Numbered from the stretch's first letter, positions 1 through 9,356 are shown. The stretch is DNA of 64,000 nt from Sedimentisphaera salicampi (GCF_002117005.1 NZ_CP021023.1:186001-250000), one strand, 5' to 3'. Translations and numbers: made by a program. The notes: generated by a model not told the origin, from the letters alone.

Positions 1-1
1 G

Positions 2-766
2 CAGACTCTTGATTATGATTTCGAGATCCCAAGCTTTGAAACTTTCGCATGCAATAACAAGCCGAACACACTTGAATACGATATTGAAGTTGCAGGGACG
101 GAGAATCAAGATTTGATCTATAACGATATAACTTCTGACAGAAAGGTGCAAATTGGGTTTGAGGCTGTATTCTCTAACTTCTCAGAATATATTGATATTG
201 ATCAGGCCGAGGTTATGTTTGCAGATGCAGACGGCCAAACCTCTACCGTGAACCCGGGCGTTAAGGCAGACGGAACAAACTGCAGCTTCTCGGGCACGCT
301 TTCCAGCTCTCAGATCGAGTCTTACCAGCTTCCTGTAAAAACGCCGGAGAGAAGCGTTTTCGAGGTGTCAGCAGGGGGCAGCCGAAGGCTGTCTTGGCTG
401 GTAAGGCAGACTGCTCCAGCTTGGCAGGTTAGGAACGCACCTGTCGCCGATAAGGGAAGCTTTATTGAAGTTGGCCCTATGCGAAACGACTACTCACCAA
501 AAGAGGAGATTGTAATAGCACCAACTTCTCAGACTAACTCGCCGTTCATTCACAGACTTCGCCACATAAGCAAGGCCAAAATATTCCCTGATAAAGGCAA
601 TAAAACCCTCATTGCTGATATTGAGAAGCTCTCCGGTGAGGGAGAAATAATAGCAGCAAGTTCTGAGATCCCAAAACGTGTAATGGGTGCTTCCGGCTGG
701 TCGTACAGCAACGGATTGGTTACTGCTCAGATAAAGCAGCAGGGAAGGGTTGTAATGAAATTTTGA
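2..766 (+). CDS. C-terminal part of an unrecognised protein
   Basis: The reading frame is open from the left edge (first full codon at position 2) to a TGA ending at 766, so the true start lies outside the window. About 254 residues are visible. They look like beta-rich extracellular material: many Ser/Thr/Asn, few charged clusters, no membrane segment, and a single visible cysteine. There is no PEP-CTERM or dockerin-like tail. I do not recognise the family. It sits directly upstream, on the same strand, of secreted PEP-CTERM proteins and a sulfatase, so a role in extracellular polysaccharide processing is possible but rests only on context. Confidence 0.75.
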   Translation, partial: QTLDYDFEIPSFETFACNNKPNTLEYDIEVAGTENQDLIYNDITSDRKVQIGFEAVFSNFSEYIDIDQAEVMFADADGQTSTVNPGVKADGTNCSFSGTLSSSQIESYQLPVKTPERSVFEVSAGGSRRLSWLVRQTAPAWQVRNAPVADKGSFIEVGPMRNDYSPKEEIVIAPTSQTNSPFIHRLRHISKAKIFPDKGNKTLIADIEKLSGEGEIIAASSEIPKRVMGASGWSYSNGLVTAQIKQQGRVVMKF

Positions 767-787
767 AAAAACTTCTGCCAATTAATT

Positions 788-817
788 ATGAAAGGAGGTA
801 AGTTTTTGCAAAAATAG
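788..817 (+). other. Strong Shine-Dalgarno with only a nine-codon ORF
   Basis: AAAGGAGGT at 791-799 is a near-perfect anti-16S match, yet it is followed only by TTG-CAA-AAA-TAG (806-817). The ATG at 788 gives a nine-codon frame that contains the Shine-Dalgarno itself. The real gene start at 864 has its own AGGAG. This could be a relic of a lost start, a leader peptide, or chance. Confidence 0.25.
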
Positions 818-863
818 TTGGCGTAAAAGAAGAAACTAATTTATTAATTTTTAGGAGAAAAGT

Positions 864-1472
864 ATGAAGATTAAAATTCTAACCTTAGCAGTATTGTTTG
901 GGTGTGTTTGTGTAGGCTTTGCGGCATTCAATATGATTCCTGAAAACCCAGATTTCGAGGATGGTAATGTTGGCGATTTTCCAACAGGCTGGTTCCAAAA
1001 TGGTACAGTCATTACCTCGGATAACGGCCCGAGCGAGCCGGGCAGCAAGTCTGCCTTTATGGCCGGCGGTTCAGAAACATATGGCCTGCGTTCAAAAGGC
1101 TTTGAGGTAACTTCAGGCGAAACCTATACACTCACCTTTGATTACAAAACTGCTAACTCAACATCAGGAAATCCGCAGCTGCGGTTCATTTTCATAGAAA
1201 ATGCAACAATTGATACTAATGGAAATGTAAGCGGTGATTTCATTGGAGAATCGCAGTCAACTTTAACTGTAACTAATAATGAGTGGGACACATTCAGTAT
1301 AACAGCCTCTGATACAGGCACTCAATTAGCTTCCTATTTGAGATTTACCAAGAATACATTTGGTTCATTTGACGGTGAGGTCTGGATAGACAACGTTTCT
1401 GTTGTCCCCGAACCAGCGACCATGGCTCTGATTGGCATTGGCGGTCTTTTCATCCGCAGGAAAAAGGTTTAA
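864..1472 (+). CDS. PEP-CTERM secreted protein, copy 1
   Basis: This 202-aa protein has an N-terminal signal peptide (about residues 1-20, ending FAA). A beta-rich domain follows, with PENPDFEDGNVG near the start and EVWIDNVSVV near the end. This arrangement resembles the jelly-roll carbohydrate-binding folds often found in PEP-CTERM proteins. The tail VPEPATMALIGIGG plus RRKK is a PEP-CTERM sorting signal, so the product should be exported and handled by an exosortase-type system. The ATG at 864 follows a good AGGAG. The next gene is a close paralogue only 26 nt downstream, which points to tandem duplication. The exact ligand is unknown; sugar binding is an inference from the fold-like pattern. 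Confidence 0.88.
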   Translation: MKIKILTLAVLFGCVCVGFAAFNMIPENPDFEDGNVGDFPTGWFQNGTVITSDNGPSEPGSKSAFMAGGSETYGLRSKGFEVTSGETYTLTFDYKTANSTSGNPQLRFIFIENATIDTNGNVSGDFIGESQSTLTVTNNEWDTFSITASDTGTQLASYLRFTKNTFGSFDGEVWIDNVSVVPEPATMALIGIGGLFIRRKKV

Positions 1473-1498
1473 TTATATAATTAGAAAGGAGAGACGCT

Positions 1499-2119
1499 TT
1501 GAAGATCAAACTTCTAACATTAACAGTGCTGTTTGCCTTTGCCTCTGCAGGCCTTGCGGCATTCAATATGATTCCTGAAAACCCAGATTTCGAGGATGGT
1601 AATGTTGGCGAACTAGTAACAGGCTGGTTCAAAGATTCGGCATTTACATTCTCGGATAACGGACCAAGCGAGCCAGGCAGCAAATCGGCTTATTTAGCCA
1701 GCGGTACGGAAGATTACGGTCTTAGGTCAAGAGGTTTTGAAGTTACATCAGGCGAAACCTATACACTCACGTTTGACTACAAAACCGCAGGCACAACTGA
1801 TGGTAATCCTGAAGCTAGATTTTTATTCAAGGAAAACGCAGTAATCGACAGCTTAGGCAATGTCAATGGTGATTTTATTGGAGCGGAAGTTTTGGACTTG
1901 ACGCCAACCGAGGGCACTTGGGAAACATTGAGTGTCGCTTCATCCAGAACAGGAACTGATATAGCAGGAGTTATCAGGATAACCAAGAATAAGTTCGCTT
2001 CAGGCTCAGACTCATTCAACGGCGAGGTCTGGATAGACAACGTTTCTGTTGTCCCCGAACCAGCAACCATGGCTCTGATTGGCATTGGCGGTCTTTTCAT
2101 CCGCAGAAAAAAGAAATGA
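1499..2119 (+). CDS. PEP-CTERM secreted protein, copy 2
   Basis: This 206-aa paralogue of the preceding gene has the same architecture: signal peptide, beta-rich central domain, PEP-CTERM tail ending RRKKK. Start choice: TTG at 1499, seven bases after AAAGGAG (1485-1491). No ATG gives the signal peptide, and the TTG aligns exactly with the ATG of copy 1. The first ~50 and last ~40 codons are almost identical in DNA to copy 1, while the centre has diverged. This pattern suggests gene conversion at the ends or selection for diversity in the middle. It is probably co-transcribed with copy 1 and the sulfatase downstream. Confidence 0.87.
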   Translation: MKIKLLTLTVLFAFASAGLAAFNMIPENPDFEDGNVGELVTGWFKDSAFTFSDNGPSEPGSKSAYLASGTEDYGLRSRGFEVTSGETYTLTFDYKTAGTTDGNPEARFLFKENAVIDSLGNVNGDFIGAEVLDLTPTEGTWETLSVASSRTGTDIAGVIRITKNKFASGSDSFNGEVWIDNVSVVPEPATMALIGIGGLFIRRKKK

Positions 2120-2185
2120 CAACTTTATTATTATTATTTAGCAGAGGGCTCATGCCCTCTGCCTTACATTTCTTAGGAGATACAG

Positions 2186-3586
2186 ATGAAACGAAGAGAT
2201 TTCTTAAAGGCTTCAGCCGCCTGCGGTATGGGGCTTTCATTGACAGGCCTTGCTGCCGGGGTGTCGGCAGAAAAATCTGCAGTAAGCAAGCCGAATATAG
2301 TGTTTATAATGGCCGATGATTTAGGTTTCGGCGATTTGGGCTGCTATGGAAATCCTGTTGTTCAAAGTCCAAATATAGACACTTTCGCCCAAAACAGCCA
2401 GACGCTCACTCAGTATTACAGCGCCGGGCCGGTATGCAAGCCTACGAGGGTATCCTTCTTAACAGGCAAATACCCCTACAAAACAGGCTCAAGGATGACC
2501 GTTGACGGCAGAGACCCTTCTCTTGATGTCGGATTTTTCCCAAAAATTCTCCAGCAGGCAGGCTACACAACCAAAGTGGCCGGTAAATGGCATGTCGGTC
2601 ACTTCCCGGGCGGTATGGATATTATCGGATTCGATGAATGGTCTGTATGTGCCCCGGGTGGATGGTGTGACTACTGGGACTACACAATACACACAAAAGG
2701 AAACACTGAACCTTCTAACGGTAAATACAGCACCGATATGATAACTGAAAGCGGGCTGGAATTTATCGAAAGGAATCAGGACAACCCATTCTTTCTTTAT
2801 CTTGCTTATACTGCCCCTCATTTTCCGCTTCAGGCTCCCGAGGAGGATATAGATCCGTTCAGGGATAACAGCGACCTTGAAGAGGGAACAAAGGTTGTCT
2901 ATGGGATGATAAAACGTATGGATCATGGTATCGGCCAGATACTTGCAAAGCTCAAGGCAAAAGGCCTATATGATAATACTATGGTAGTGTTCACAAGCGA
3001 TAACGGGCCTAGATTCGGTGCATATAAAGGATTATCACAAGAGCGATATAACGGTCATTTAGCCGGCCAGAAATCTTATACGCTCGAGGGCGGCATAAAA
3101 GTGCCTGCTATTGTGCATTGGCCGCAGAAGTACAATTGCCCGTGCAGTTATTATCCATATATGATGCATACAGTGGACTGGTTCAAAACGCTGCTGACCG
3201 TTGCCGGAGCAGATATCCCGCAAGGAACTGATATCGACGGGGATTGTTATGTAGATTACCTGCTCAACTGCAAAAAGGGCGATGATACCAAGAGGTATTG
3301 GTCTTTCAATAATGTCCGCCCCACATCAAAGAGCAACAGCGCCATGCGAGATGGAGATTGGAAGCTGAATCGTCCTGCGATTGAGTCTTTCAAGAGATGG
3401 GACCAGCCAGCTGATCTGCCTCTGCCCGATGATATACCGGACTACGAGCTTTACAGAATAGATAAAGACCCGTTTGAAAAGAATGACATCTCTGATGAGT
3501 ACCCCGAGAAAACAAAAGAAATGATAAGAGATTTTGAAAACTGGTTCGATGCTGTTATGAAAAAACACAGAGAACTTAATTCATAA
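2186..3586 (+). CDS. Secreted formylglycine-dependent sulfatase
   Basis: This 466-aa enzyme of the type I (S1) sulfatase family hydrolyses sulfate esters. A twin-arginine signal opens the protein (MKRRDFLK, then a hydrophobic stretch to about residue 28), so export in folded form is expected. Calcium-binding aspartates are in ADD at 43-45. Cys84 lies in the signature CKPTR followed by TGKYPYKTG, so a maturase must convert it to formylglycine; none is encoded here. Other family motifs are GKWHVG, HFPLQAP and TSDNGPR. The length is typical. The ATG is preceded by AGGAG. Its neighbours suggest a sulfated polysaccharide substrate, but the sulfate position and sugar cannot be read from sequence. 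Confidence 0.93.
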   Translation: MKRRDFLKASAACGMGLSLTGLAAGVSAEKSAVSKPNIVFIMADDLGFGDLGCYGNPVVQSPNIDTFAQNSQTLTQYYSAGPVCKPTRVSFLTGKYPYKTGSRMTVDGRDPSLDVGFFPKILQQAGYTTKVAGKWHVGHFPGGMDIIGFDEWSVCAPGGWCDYWDYTIHTKGNTEPSNGKYSTDMITESGLEFIERNQDNPFFLYLAYTAPHFPLQAPEEDIDPFRDNSDLEEGTKVVYGMIKRMDHGIGQILAKLKAKGLYDNTMVVFTSDNGPRFGAYKGLSQERYNGHLAGQKSYTLEGGIKVPAIVHWPQKYNCPCSYYPYMMHTVDWFKTLLTVAGADIPQGTDIDGDCYVDYLLNCKKGDDTKRYWSFNNVRPTSKSNSAMRDGDWKLNRPAIESFKRWDQPADLPLPDDIPDYELYRIDKDPFEKNDISDEYPEKTKEMIRDFENWFDAVMKKHRELNS

Positions 3587-3613
3587 AATGCTTAACTAAA
3601 TCACGAGAGAAAA

Positions 3614-6600
3614 ATGCGATACTTTACTGCAATTACTGTTTTTGTTTTAGCCATTTCGGCTGCGAATTTTGGAGCTTTCTGGGATGGAGGTGCAGGCACA
3701 ACTTCCTGGAATGATGCTGCAAACTGGGACCCTGACGGTGTGCCAACCACCGATACTGACATTAGCCTTGGAGCGGATCCTGTTCAGGAAATTGTTGTCT
3801 CAGACAATGCATCCAGCAACAGAATTGATCTGGGCTACGATAACGGCAAGGATGTAAACCTAACAGTTGATGGAGCTGTATTAACTACAGGATGGTTTGT
3901 AAACGCCAGCAAAAATGTTAATTCAACTGTTAATATTACTAATGGCGGAACCCTTGATACCGTTCTTAATAGATTATATGTTGCCAACTCAGGCACCGGC
4001 GTGCTGAATGTCTATGACGGAACTGTCAAAAACCTGAACACCGTTTACGGGATTTTTATGTGCGATAAAAGTTCAGGCAACGGAACAATCAATCTCTATG
4101 GAGGCGAGATTATAGCTAACGGTATTGAAGCAGGGCTTTATTCTGGACAGTGGCAGATAAATATCGGTTCGGGCCAGCTCATACTCAATGGAGACCACAG
4201 AAGTTTTCTAAATACCTATTCGGATAATTTTATTCCTTTTGACGGCATGACAGATATCAATGTCAATTATTATTCCGATACTGATAAGACAGTAGTCTCT
4301 GCTGAAGAGGTTGTGCAAAACGATAATCTATACTGGGATGGAGGTGCAGGCACAACTTCCTGGAATGATTCTGCAAACTGGGACCCTGACGGTGTTCCAG
4401 CATCGGATAATGATCTGAGCCTTGGAGCGGATTCTGGGCAGGAAATTGTAATCTCGGCTGACGCCTTCAGCGGCAGAGCCGATCTTGGTTATGATAACGG
4501 CAAAAATGTCAGCCTTACAGTTGATGGAGCCGCGTGGACTTCCGGATGGGTCGTAAATGCAAGCAAAAATGTTAATTCATCTATTAATATTATTAATGAC
4601 GGAACCCTTGATACTGTTCAAAACAGGCTTTATGTAGCAAGCTCCGGCACTGGTGTTATAAATGTATATGAAGGGACTGTCATAAACTCGAATCCTGATT
4701 ACGGGATTTTTATGTGCGATCAGCCTACCGGCAACGGCAAAATTAATCTCTTCGGCGGTGAAATTATTGCTAATGGGATAGAAGCCGGTTCTTACCCCGA
4801 TCAGTGGCGGATTAATATTGGCTCGGGCAAGCTCACGCTAAACGGAGACCATAGAAGCTTTCTAAATACTTATTCGGATAATTTTATCCCTGTTCAGGGT
4901 ATGACAGATATAAATGTGAACTATTCACCTGACACGGGTAAGACAGTGGTCTCTGCAGAAAGAATTCTGCAAGAAAATTACGTATTAGAGAACCCGCGAG
5001 AAATACCAGTTATAGCCGAAAAAGACGTTGTAGTTTTAGGCGGTTCTACGGGCGCAGTTAGTGCAGCAGTAAGCGCTTCAGAGTCTGGTGCAAGCGTATT
5101 TCTTGCTGCTCCTAAGAAGTTTCTGGGAGAAGATATATACGGGTCCTATCGTTTGTGGCTTGAAGATGGGTTAGAGCCCAACAGTTTACTGGCAGAAAAG
5201 GTCTTTGAAGAACCTGAGCCCTTTGAAAATATGCTGGATTTTGATTACACAACTGATATTCCTTCAGCAGGCGGCCACAAAGATACTGACCCTCCATCAC
5301 TTTTGAACGACTTCAAATACGCAAACGCAGTATCCCAAAGTGTACAATATGATGGGGATGTAAAAATCACAGTTGACTTGGGCGCCATTGAATCCTTCTA
5401 CAAGCTGAATTTAAAGGCTTACCAAAGAGTCAACGGCTTTGAAGTTCAAGATGTAACTGTATTCGCAAGCAGCGACCAGCAGCAGTGGCAGCAGATAGCA
5501 TACATCGAAAACGATATGATCGGCGAAGGTTTGACAGATTTCGATACGGTTGATTTAGAGGCTCAGGTTAATGGGCAATATCGCTATTTAAGATTTGATG
5601 TTCAGAAAACCGACAATGTCTCAAGAGTTCTGCTCGCTGAGCTGCAAATAATTCAGGAGCCTGAAGGCGGATTGCAGTCCGGCAGAAGACCGCCAACTCC
5701 AATGCAGGTAAAAACAGTTCTAAACGATGCACTTTTTGATGCTGACGTCCCCTATATTGTCAGTTCTTATCCAACTGAGATTTTGAAAGATGCAAGTGGT
5801 AATCCCGCCGGCGTAGTTATTACAAACCGCACCGGTAGGCAGGCCATTAAAGCAAAGGTAATCATTGATGCTACTCCAAGAGCTGCTGCTGCACGGATCT
5901 GCGGTGCGCAGTTCAGGCCTTTCCCTCAGGGTAATCAGCAGTTCAAGAGATATGTTGTCAGAGGTGAAGAAAAAACAGGGCCTAAGCTTCAGTCAAGAGT
6001 AATGCCAACGCCGGTATCCGGCCTTTACAGCGGCAATTATGATGCTTTGGAGTATCAGATAGAAATATTTATGCCCGATAATTCTTACGCTTCTTTCCAA
6101 GAGGCAGAACAAACAGCAAGAGAGCTTACATACAGCATTGAGCAGGTGGATACTTCTCAGGGAATTTGGCAGATTCCACAAGACCCAGTGCTCTCTTCTA
6201 ACCAGTACAGCGGCGAGTTCAGCTCAATTGATGATATACCAGAAGAGAGTTTCAAATCTGTTTCGACAGACAGGATTTATGTTCTCAGCGGATGTGCTGA
6301 TGTTTCCCGTACTATTGCTGAGGAGCTTTTATATCCTCCTGTTTATATAGCTCTCGGTGAAAGAATAGGCGGCGCTGCTGCCTTGGCAGCTTCTAATATA
6401 TCATTGCCGCAGGATGTTGAAGTGAAATCTAATAATAAGGCTGCTTCAATCTCGGCAGAAGTTAAAGAATCCAAATATGGAGCCCGTCCGACAGACTTCA
6501 CCGCTTCAATGGTGAAAAGCGAAGCCCGCGGGTTGAAGGTTTTAGCAGAATATGATGTTGTAGTGGTTGGCGGCGGGACTTCGGGTGCTCCTGCGGCTAT

Positions 6601-8488
6601 AGCAGCTTTAAGAGGCGGCGCAGATACCCTCGTGGTTGAAGCAATGCACGACCTTGGCGGCGTGAGTACGCTTGGCTTGATAGGCAAATACTATTACGGT
6701 AACAGAGTAGGATTTACAGAAGAGCTTGATACTGGTGTTGCTGCTATGAACGCCCCGCAGCTAAGCGATAACGTTCATTGGAATGTTGAGGCCAAGGAAG
6801 AATGGTATAGAAATATGATTTCATTTATGGGCGGTGATATATGGTTTGAAGCTATAGGCTGCGGAGCAGTTGTGGACGGCAGCAAGGTTAAGGGCGTTGT
6901 TGTTGCTACGCCTCTTGGGCGAGGTGCAGTTCTAGCAGATGTCGTTATTGATGCAACCGGTAACGGTGAGATCGCAATTCCTGCAGGTTCTGATTATATG
7001 TTCACAGACGACGCCCACGCCGCTATGCAGGGAACAGGACTTGCTCCCCGAAACTTGAATGATAATTACTCCGTTCCGTTCTGGTATGCAAATAACGACT
7101 GGACCTACGTTGATGAGACAGATGTTAAAGACGTGTTCCGTACAAGCGTAAGGGGGCTTGATAAATACAGCTCTGCTTATGATATAAGCCAGTTCATACA
7201 AACAAGAGAAAGAAGGCGCATTGTCGGGGATTACTGTTTACAGGTGCCGGATTTTCTAAATCTGAGAACATTCCCTGACACCATAGCCAAGGCATACGGA
7301 GGAAAATACGACTCCCACGGCTTTACAGTACATCCGTTCCAGAGTATTAAGACATCTGAGTATAATCATTGTTATATACCGTATCGATCTCTGATACCCG
7401 CTAATCTGGACGGGATTCTCGCCGCAGGGTTAGGGATTAGTGCTCATAGAGATGTTATCCCTGTTTTCAGAATGCAGCCTGATATACAGAATATTGGTTA
7501 TGCCGCTGGTGCGGCGGCCGCTTTAGCTTCAGAGAACGGCGGACACGTAAGAGATATAGATGTTGAACAGCTCCAGGAGATGCTTGTAGATAAGGGGATA
7601 ATCGAATCTGCTGTCAAAAACCATCAAGACTCTTTCCCGTTTACACAAAGTGAGATTTCTCAAGCGGTCCAGCAGATGATTGCAAGCTCGGATTATGAAG
7701 GCCTTAAAAAAGTTCTCGCGCAGCCGGAGGACGCTGTGCCGTTCCTCGAAAATGTGTGCTATGATACATCAAAGAGCTTTGAGCAGAGGCTCAGGTCAGC
7801 GCACGTCCTTGGCTTTCTTGGTAATTCTGCAGGTTCTGCTCTGCTTGTTGATGCTGTGGAAAATTATTCAGAGTGGGACGAAGGCTGGAATTTCAGGTCA
7901 GGCGGCCAGTTTGGCTCCAGTTTGAGTAGGCTGGACTCCTACATAATTGCTTTGGGTAAAACAGGCGATATCTCAGGGCTTCAGCCAGTTTTAGATAAGG
8001 CAGAGCTCTTGGGTGAAACTGATGCTTTTTCTCATTTCAGGGCTGTTGCGATTGCTCTTGAGTCTATAGCATCACCTCAGGCCGCCGAGCCCCTTGCGAA
8101 CCTGCTGAATATAAGCGGCGTTAGAGGTCATGCAGTTACAAATGTTGAGCAGGCTTTGAATAACCCGCTAAACAGGAGAAATTCTCTGAGAGAGATAATT
8201 TTGGCGAGGGCTTTGTACCGCTGCGGTGATTATAATAACCTCGGTTTGAATACGCTTAAGCAGTACAAATCTGATTTGAGAGGGCATTATTCAAGGCATG
8301 CCCACGCTGTTTTAAGAGAAGCGGATATCAATAACGATGACTCAGTAAATTTAGGTGATTTGTCTTTTTTAGGTGATAGATGGCTTACATTTTGTGATAT
8401 GTGCTATGGTGCTGATTTGAATTCAGACAAAATCGCAGATATCGATGATCTAACAATAATAGGAAGTCAATGGCTTGAGCAAATGTGA
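3614..8488 (+). CDS. Giant secreted multidomain flavoprotein (beta module x2, FAD x2, discoidin, HEAT-like, dockerin-like)
   Basis: The protein has 1624 aa. Order by residue: Sec signal peptide 1-20; two copies of a beta-rich module starting WDGGAGTTSWND (about 21-233 and 239-450); a Rossmann-type FAD fold from about 471 with a discoidin (F5/8C)-like domain inserted at about 559-677; a second, complete FAD_oxidored-type domain from about 979 with intact GGGTSG and a later IPYRSL; HEAT-like repeats at about 1390-1530; and two dockerin-like calcium loops (DINNDDSVNLGDL and DLNSDKIADIDDL, 1571-1624). The first FAD half reads GGSTGA where GxGxxG is expected and lacks IPYRSL, so it may be inactive. 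Predicted location is outside the cytoplasm, which is unusual for a flavoenzyme with a Sec-type signal. Substrate unknown. The gene at 9615 is its paralogue. Confidence 0.88.
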   Translation: MRYFTAITVFVLAISAANFGAFWDGGAGTTSWNDAANWDPDGVPTTDTDISLGADPVQEIVVSDNASSNRIDLGYDNGKDVNLTVDGAVLTTGWFVNASKNVNSTVNITNGGTLDTVLNRLYVANSGTGVLNVYDGTVKNLNTVYGIFMCDKSSGNGTINLYGGEIIANGIEAGLYSGQWQINIGSGQLILNGDHRSFLNTYSDNFIPFDGMTDINVNYYSDTDKTVVSAEEVVQNDNLYWDGGAGTTSWNDSANWDPDGVPASDNDLSLGADSGQEIVISADAFSGRADLGYDNGKNVSLTVDGAAWTSGWVVNASKNVNSSINIINDGTLDTVQNRLYVASSGTGVINVYEGTVINSNPDYGIFMCDQPTGNGKINLFGGEIIANGIEAGSYPDQWRINIGSGKLTLNGDHRSFLNTYSDNFIPVQGMTDINVNYSPDTGKTVVSAERILQENYVLENPREIPVIAEKDVVVLGGSTGAVSAAVSASESGASVFLAAPKKFLGEDIYGSYRLWLEDGLEPNSLLAEKVFEEPEPFENMLDFDYTTDIPSAGGHKDTDPPSLLNDFKYANAVSQSVQYDGDVKITVDLGAIESFYKLNLKAYQRVNGFEVQDVTVFASSDQQQWQQIAYIENDMIGEGLTDFDTVDLEAQVNGQYRYLRFDVQKTDNVSRVLLAELQIIQEPEGGLQSGRRPPTPMQVKTVLNDALFDADVPYIVSSYPTEILKDASGNPAGVVITNRTGRQAIKAKVIIDATPRAAAARICGAQFRPFPQGNQQFKRYVVRGEEKTGPKLQSRVMPTPVSGLYSGNYDALEYQIEIFMPDNSYASFQEAEQTARELTYSIEQVDTSQGIWQIPQDPVLSSNQYSGEFSSIDDIPEESFKSVSTDRIYVLSGCADVSRTIAEELLYPPVYIALGERIGGAAALAASNISLPQDVEVKSNNKAASISAEVKESKYGARPTDFTASMVKSEARGLKVLAEYDVVVVGGGTSGAPAAIAALRGGADTLVVEAMHDLGGVSTLGLIGKYYYGNRVGFTEELDTGVAAMNAPQLSDNVHWNVEAKEEWYRNMISFMGGDIWFEAIGCGAVVDGSKVKGVVVATPLGRGAVLADVVIDATGNGEIAIPAGSDYMFTDDAHAAMQGTGLAPRNLNDNYSVPFWYANNDWTYVDETDVKDVFRTSVRGLDKYSSAYDISQFIQTRERRRIVGDYCLQVPDFLNLRTFPDTIAKAYGGKYDSHGFTVHPFQSIKTSEYNHCYIPYRSLIPANLDGILAAGLGISAHRDVIPVFRMQPDIQNIGYAAGAAAALASENGGHVRDIDVEQLQEMLVDKGIIESAVKNHQDSFPFTQSEISQAVQQMIASSDYEGLKKVLAQPEDAVPFLENVCYDTSKSFEQRLRSAHVLGFLGNSAGSALLVDAVENYSEWDEGWNFRSGGQFGSSLSRLDSYIIALGKTGDISGLQPVLDKAELLGETDAFSHFRAVAIALESIASPQAAEPLANLLNISGVRGHAVTNVEQALNNPLNRRNSLREIILARALYRCGDYNNLGLNTLKQYKSDLRGHYSRHAHAVLREADINNDDSVNLGDLSFLGDRWLTFCDMCYGADLNSDKIADIDDLTIIGSQWLEQM
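3674..4313 (+). repeat. Beta-module repeat, copy A
   Basis: First of five copies of a ~210-codon module (WDGGAGTTSWND ... NITNGGTLDT ... GGEIIANGI). The first ~155 codons are nearly identical in DNA to copy B (8617). The repeated pattern resembles the beta-helix-like passenger segments common in planctomycete PEP-CTERM proteins. Confidence 0.9.
4331..4966 (+). repeat. Beta-module repeat, copy A'
   Basis: Second copy inside the same gene, directly after copy A. It is more diverged from A than A is from B (PASDNDLSLG instead of PTTDTDISLG), so the internal duplication probably predates the A/B homogenisation. Confidence 0.88.
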
Positions 8489-8550
8489 TTTGATTCGAGT
8501 CTTAAATTAAATGTTCCAAAGTAATGTATTATTAAAAAAGAGGTGAAATT

Positions 8551-9321
8551 ATGATTGATGGGAAATTTAGGCAGTTACTGACAATTGTGTTAGTTTTGTC
8601 AACTGTGAGTTACGCTGCTTTCTGGGATGGAGGTGCAGGCACAACTTCCTGGAATGATGCTGCAAACTGGGACCCGGACGGCGTCCCCACTACGGATACT
8701 GACCTTAGCCTTGGAGCGGATCCTGTTCAGGAAATTGTTGTCTCAGACAATGCATCCAGCAACAGAATTGATCTGGGCTACGATAACGGCAAGGATGTAA
8801 ACCTAACAGTTGATGGAGCTGTATTAACTACAGGATGGTTTGTAAACGCCAGCAAAAATGTTAATTCAACTGTTAATATTACTAATGGCGGAACCCTTGA
8901 TACCGTTCTTAATAGATTTTATGTTGCCAACTCGGGTACCGGTGTGGTGAATGTCTATGACGGAACTGTCAAAAACCTGAACACCGTTTACGGGATTTTT
9001 ATGTGCGACAAAAGTTCAGGTAACGGAACAATCAATCTCTATGGTGGTGAGATTATAGCTAACGGTTTGCGGGCCGGTTCATATTCTGACCAATGGAGCG
9101 TTAATATTGGTTCCGGGGAGCTGAAACTAAACGGAGACCACAGGACCTTTATGAACACCTATTCAGATAATTTCAACCCTATACAAGGTATGACTTCAAT
9201 TGAGGTTGATTACGATTCCCAAGGCGACCTAACTACTGTAACTGCTGTCCCAGAACCTGCAACATTGACTTTGCTGGGGATTGGCGGTTTATCATTGTTT
9301 AGAAGAAAACGCAAAAATTGA
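8551..9321 (+). CDS. Short PEP-CTERM protein carrying the beta module (copy B)
   Basis: This 256-aa protein has a signal peptide (1-22, ending SYAA), one beta-rich module and a PEP-CTERM tail (VPEPATLTLLGIGG, then RRKRKN). The first ~155 residues of the module match copy A of the upstream giant gene almost exactly. The last ~80 codons instead match the short gene at 13908, so the gene is a mosaic. ATG 8551 follows AGAGGTG with good spacing, a leader shared with the genes at 9615 and 13908. It is likely an anchored or sorted surface protein sharing a structural module with the flavoprotein. No catalytic motif is visible. Confidence 0.88.
   Translation: MIDGKFRQLLTIVLVLSTVSYAAFWDGGAGTTSWNDAANWDPDGVPTTDTDLSLGADPVQEIVVSDNASSNRIDLGYDNGKDVNLTVDGAVLTTGWFVNASKNVNSTVNITNGGTLDTVLNRFYVANSGTGVVNVYDGTVKNLNTVYGIFMCDKSSGNGTINLYGGEIIANGLRAGSYSDQWSVNIGSGELKLNGDHRTFMNTYSDNFNPIQGMTSIEVDYDSQGDLTTVTAVPEPATLTLLGIGGLSLFRRKRKN
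8617..9246 (+). repeat. Beta-module repeat, copy B
   Basis: The 5' two thirds pair with copy A, while the 3' third pairs with copy D (for example GELKLNGDHRTFMNTYSDNF is identical in B and D). The switch falls near codons 155-165 of the module. Confidence 0.88.
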
Positions 9322-9356
9322 ACTCATAACTGAGATATATGCCGAGGAGGGTGCTA

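Noticed and set aside
3614-8488. Two or more fused genes with missed stop codons
   Set aside because: The frame is open throughout, and the paralogue at 9615 keeps the same domain order apart from the extra module, so a single long gene is real.
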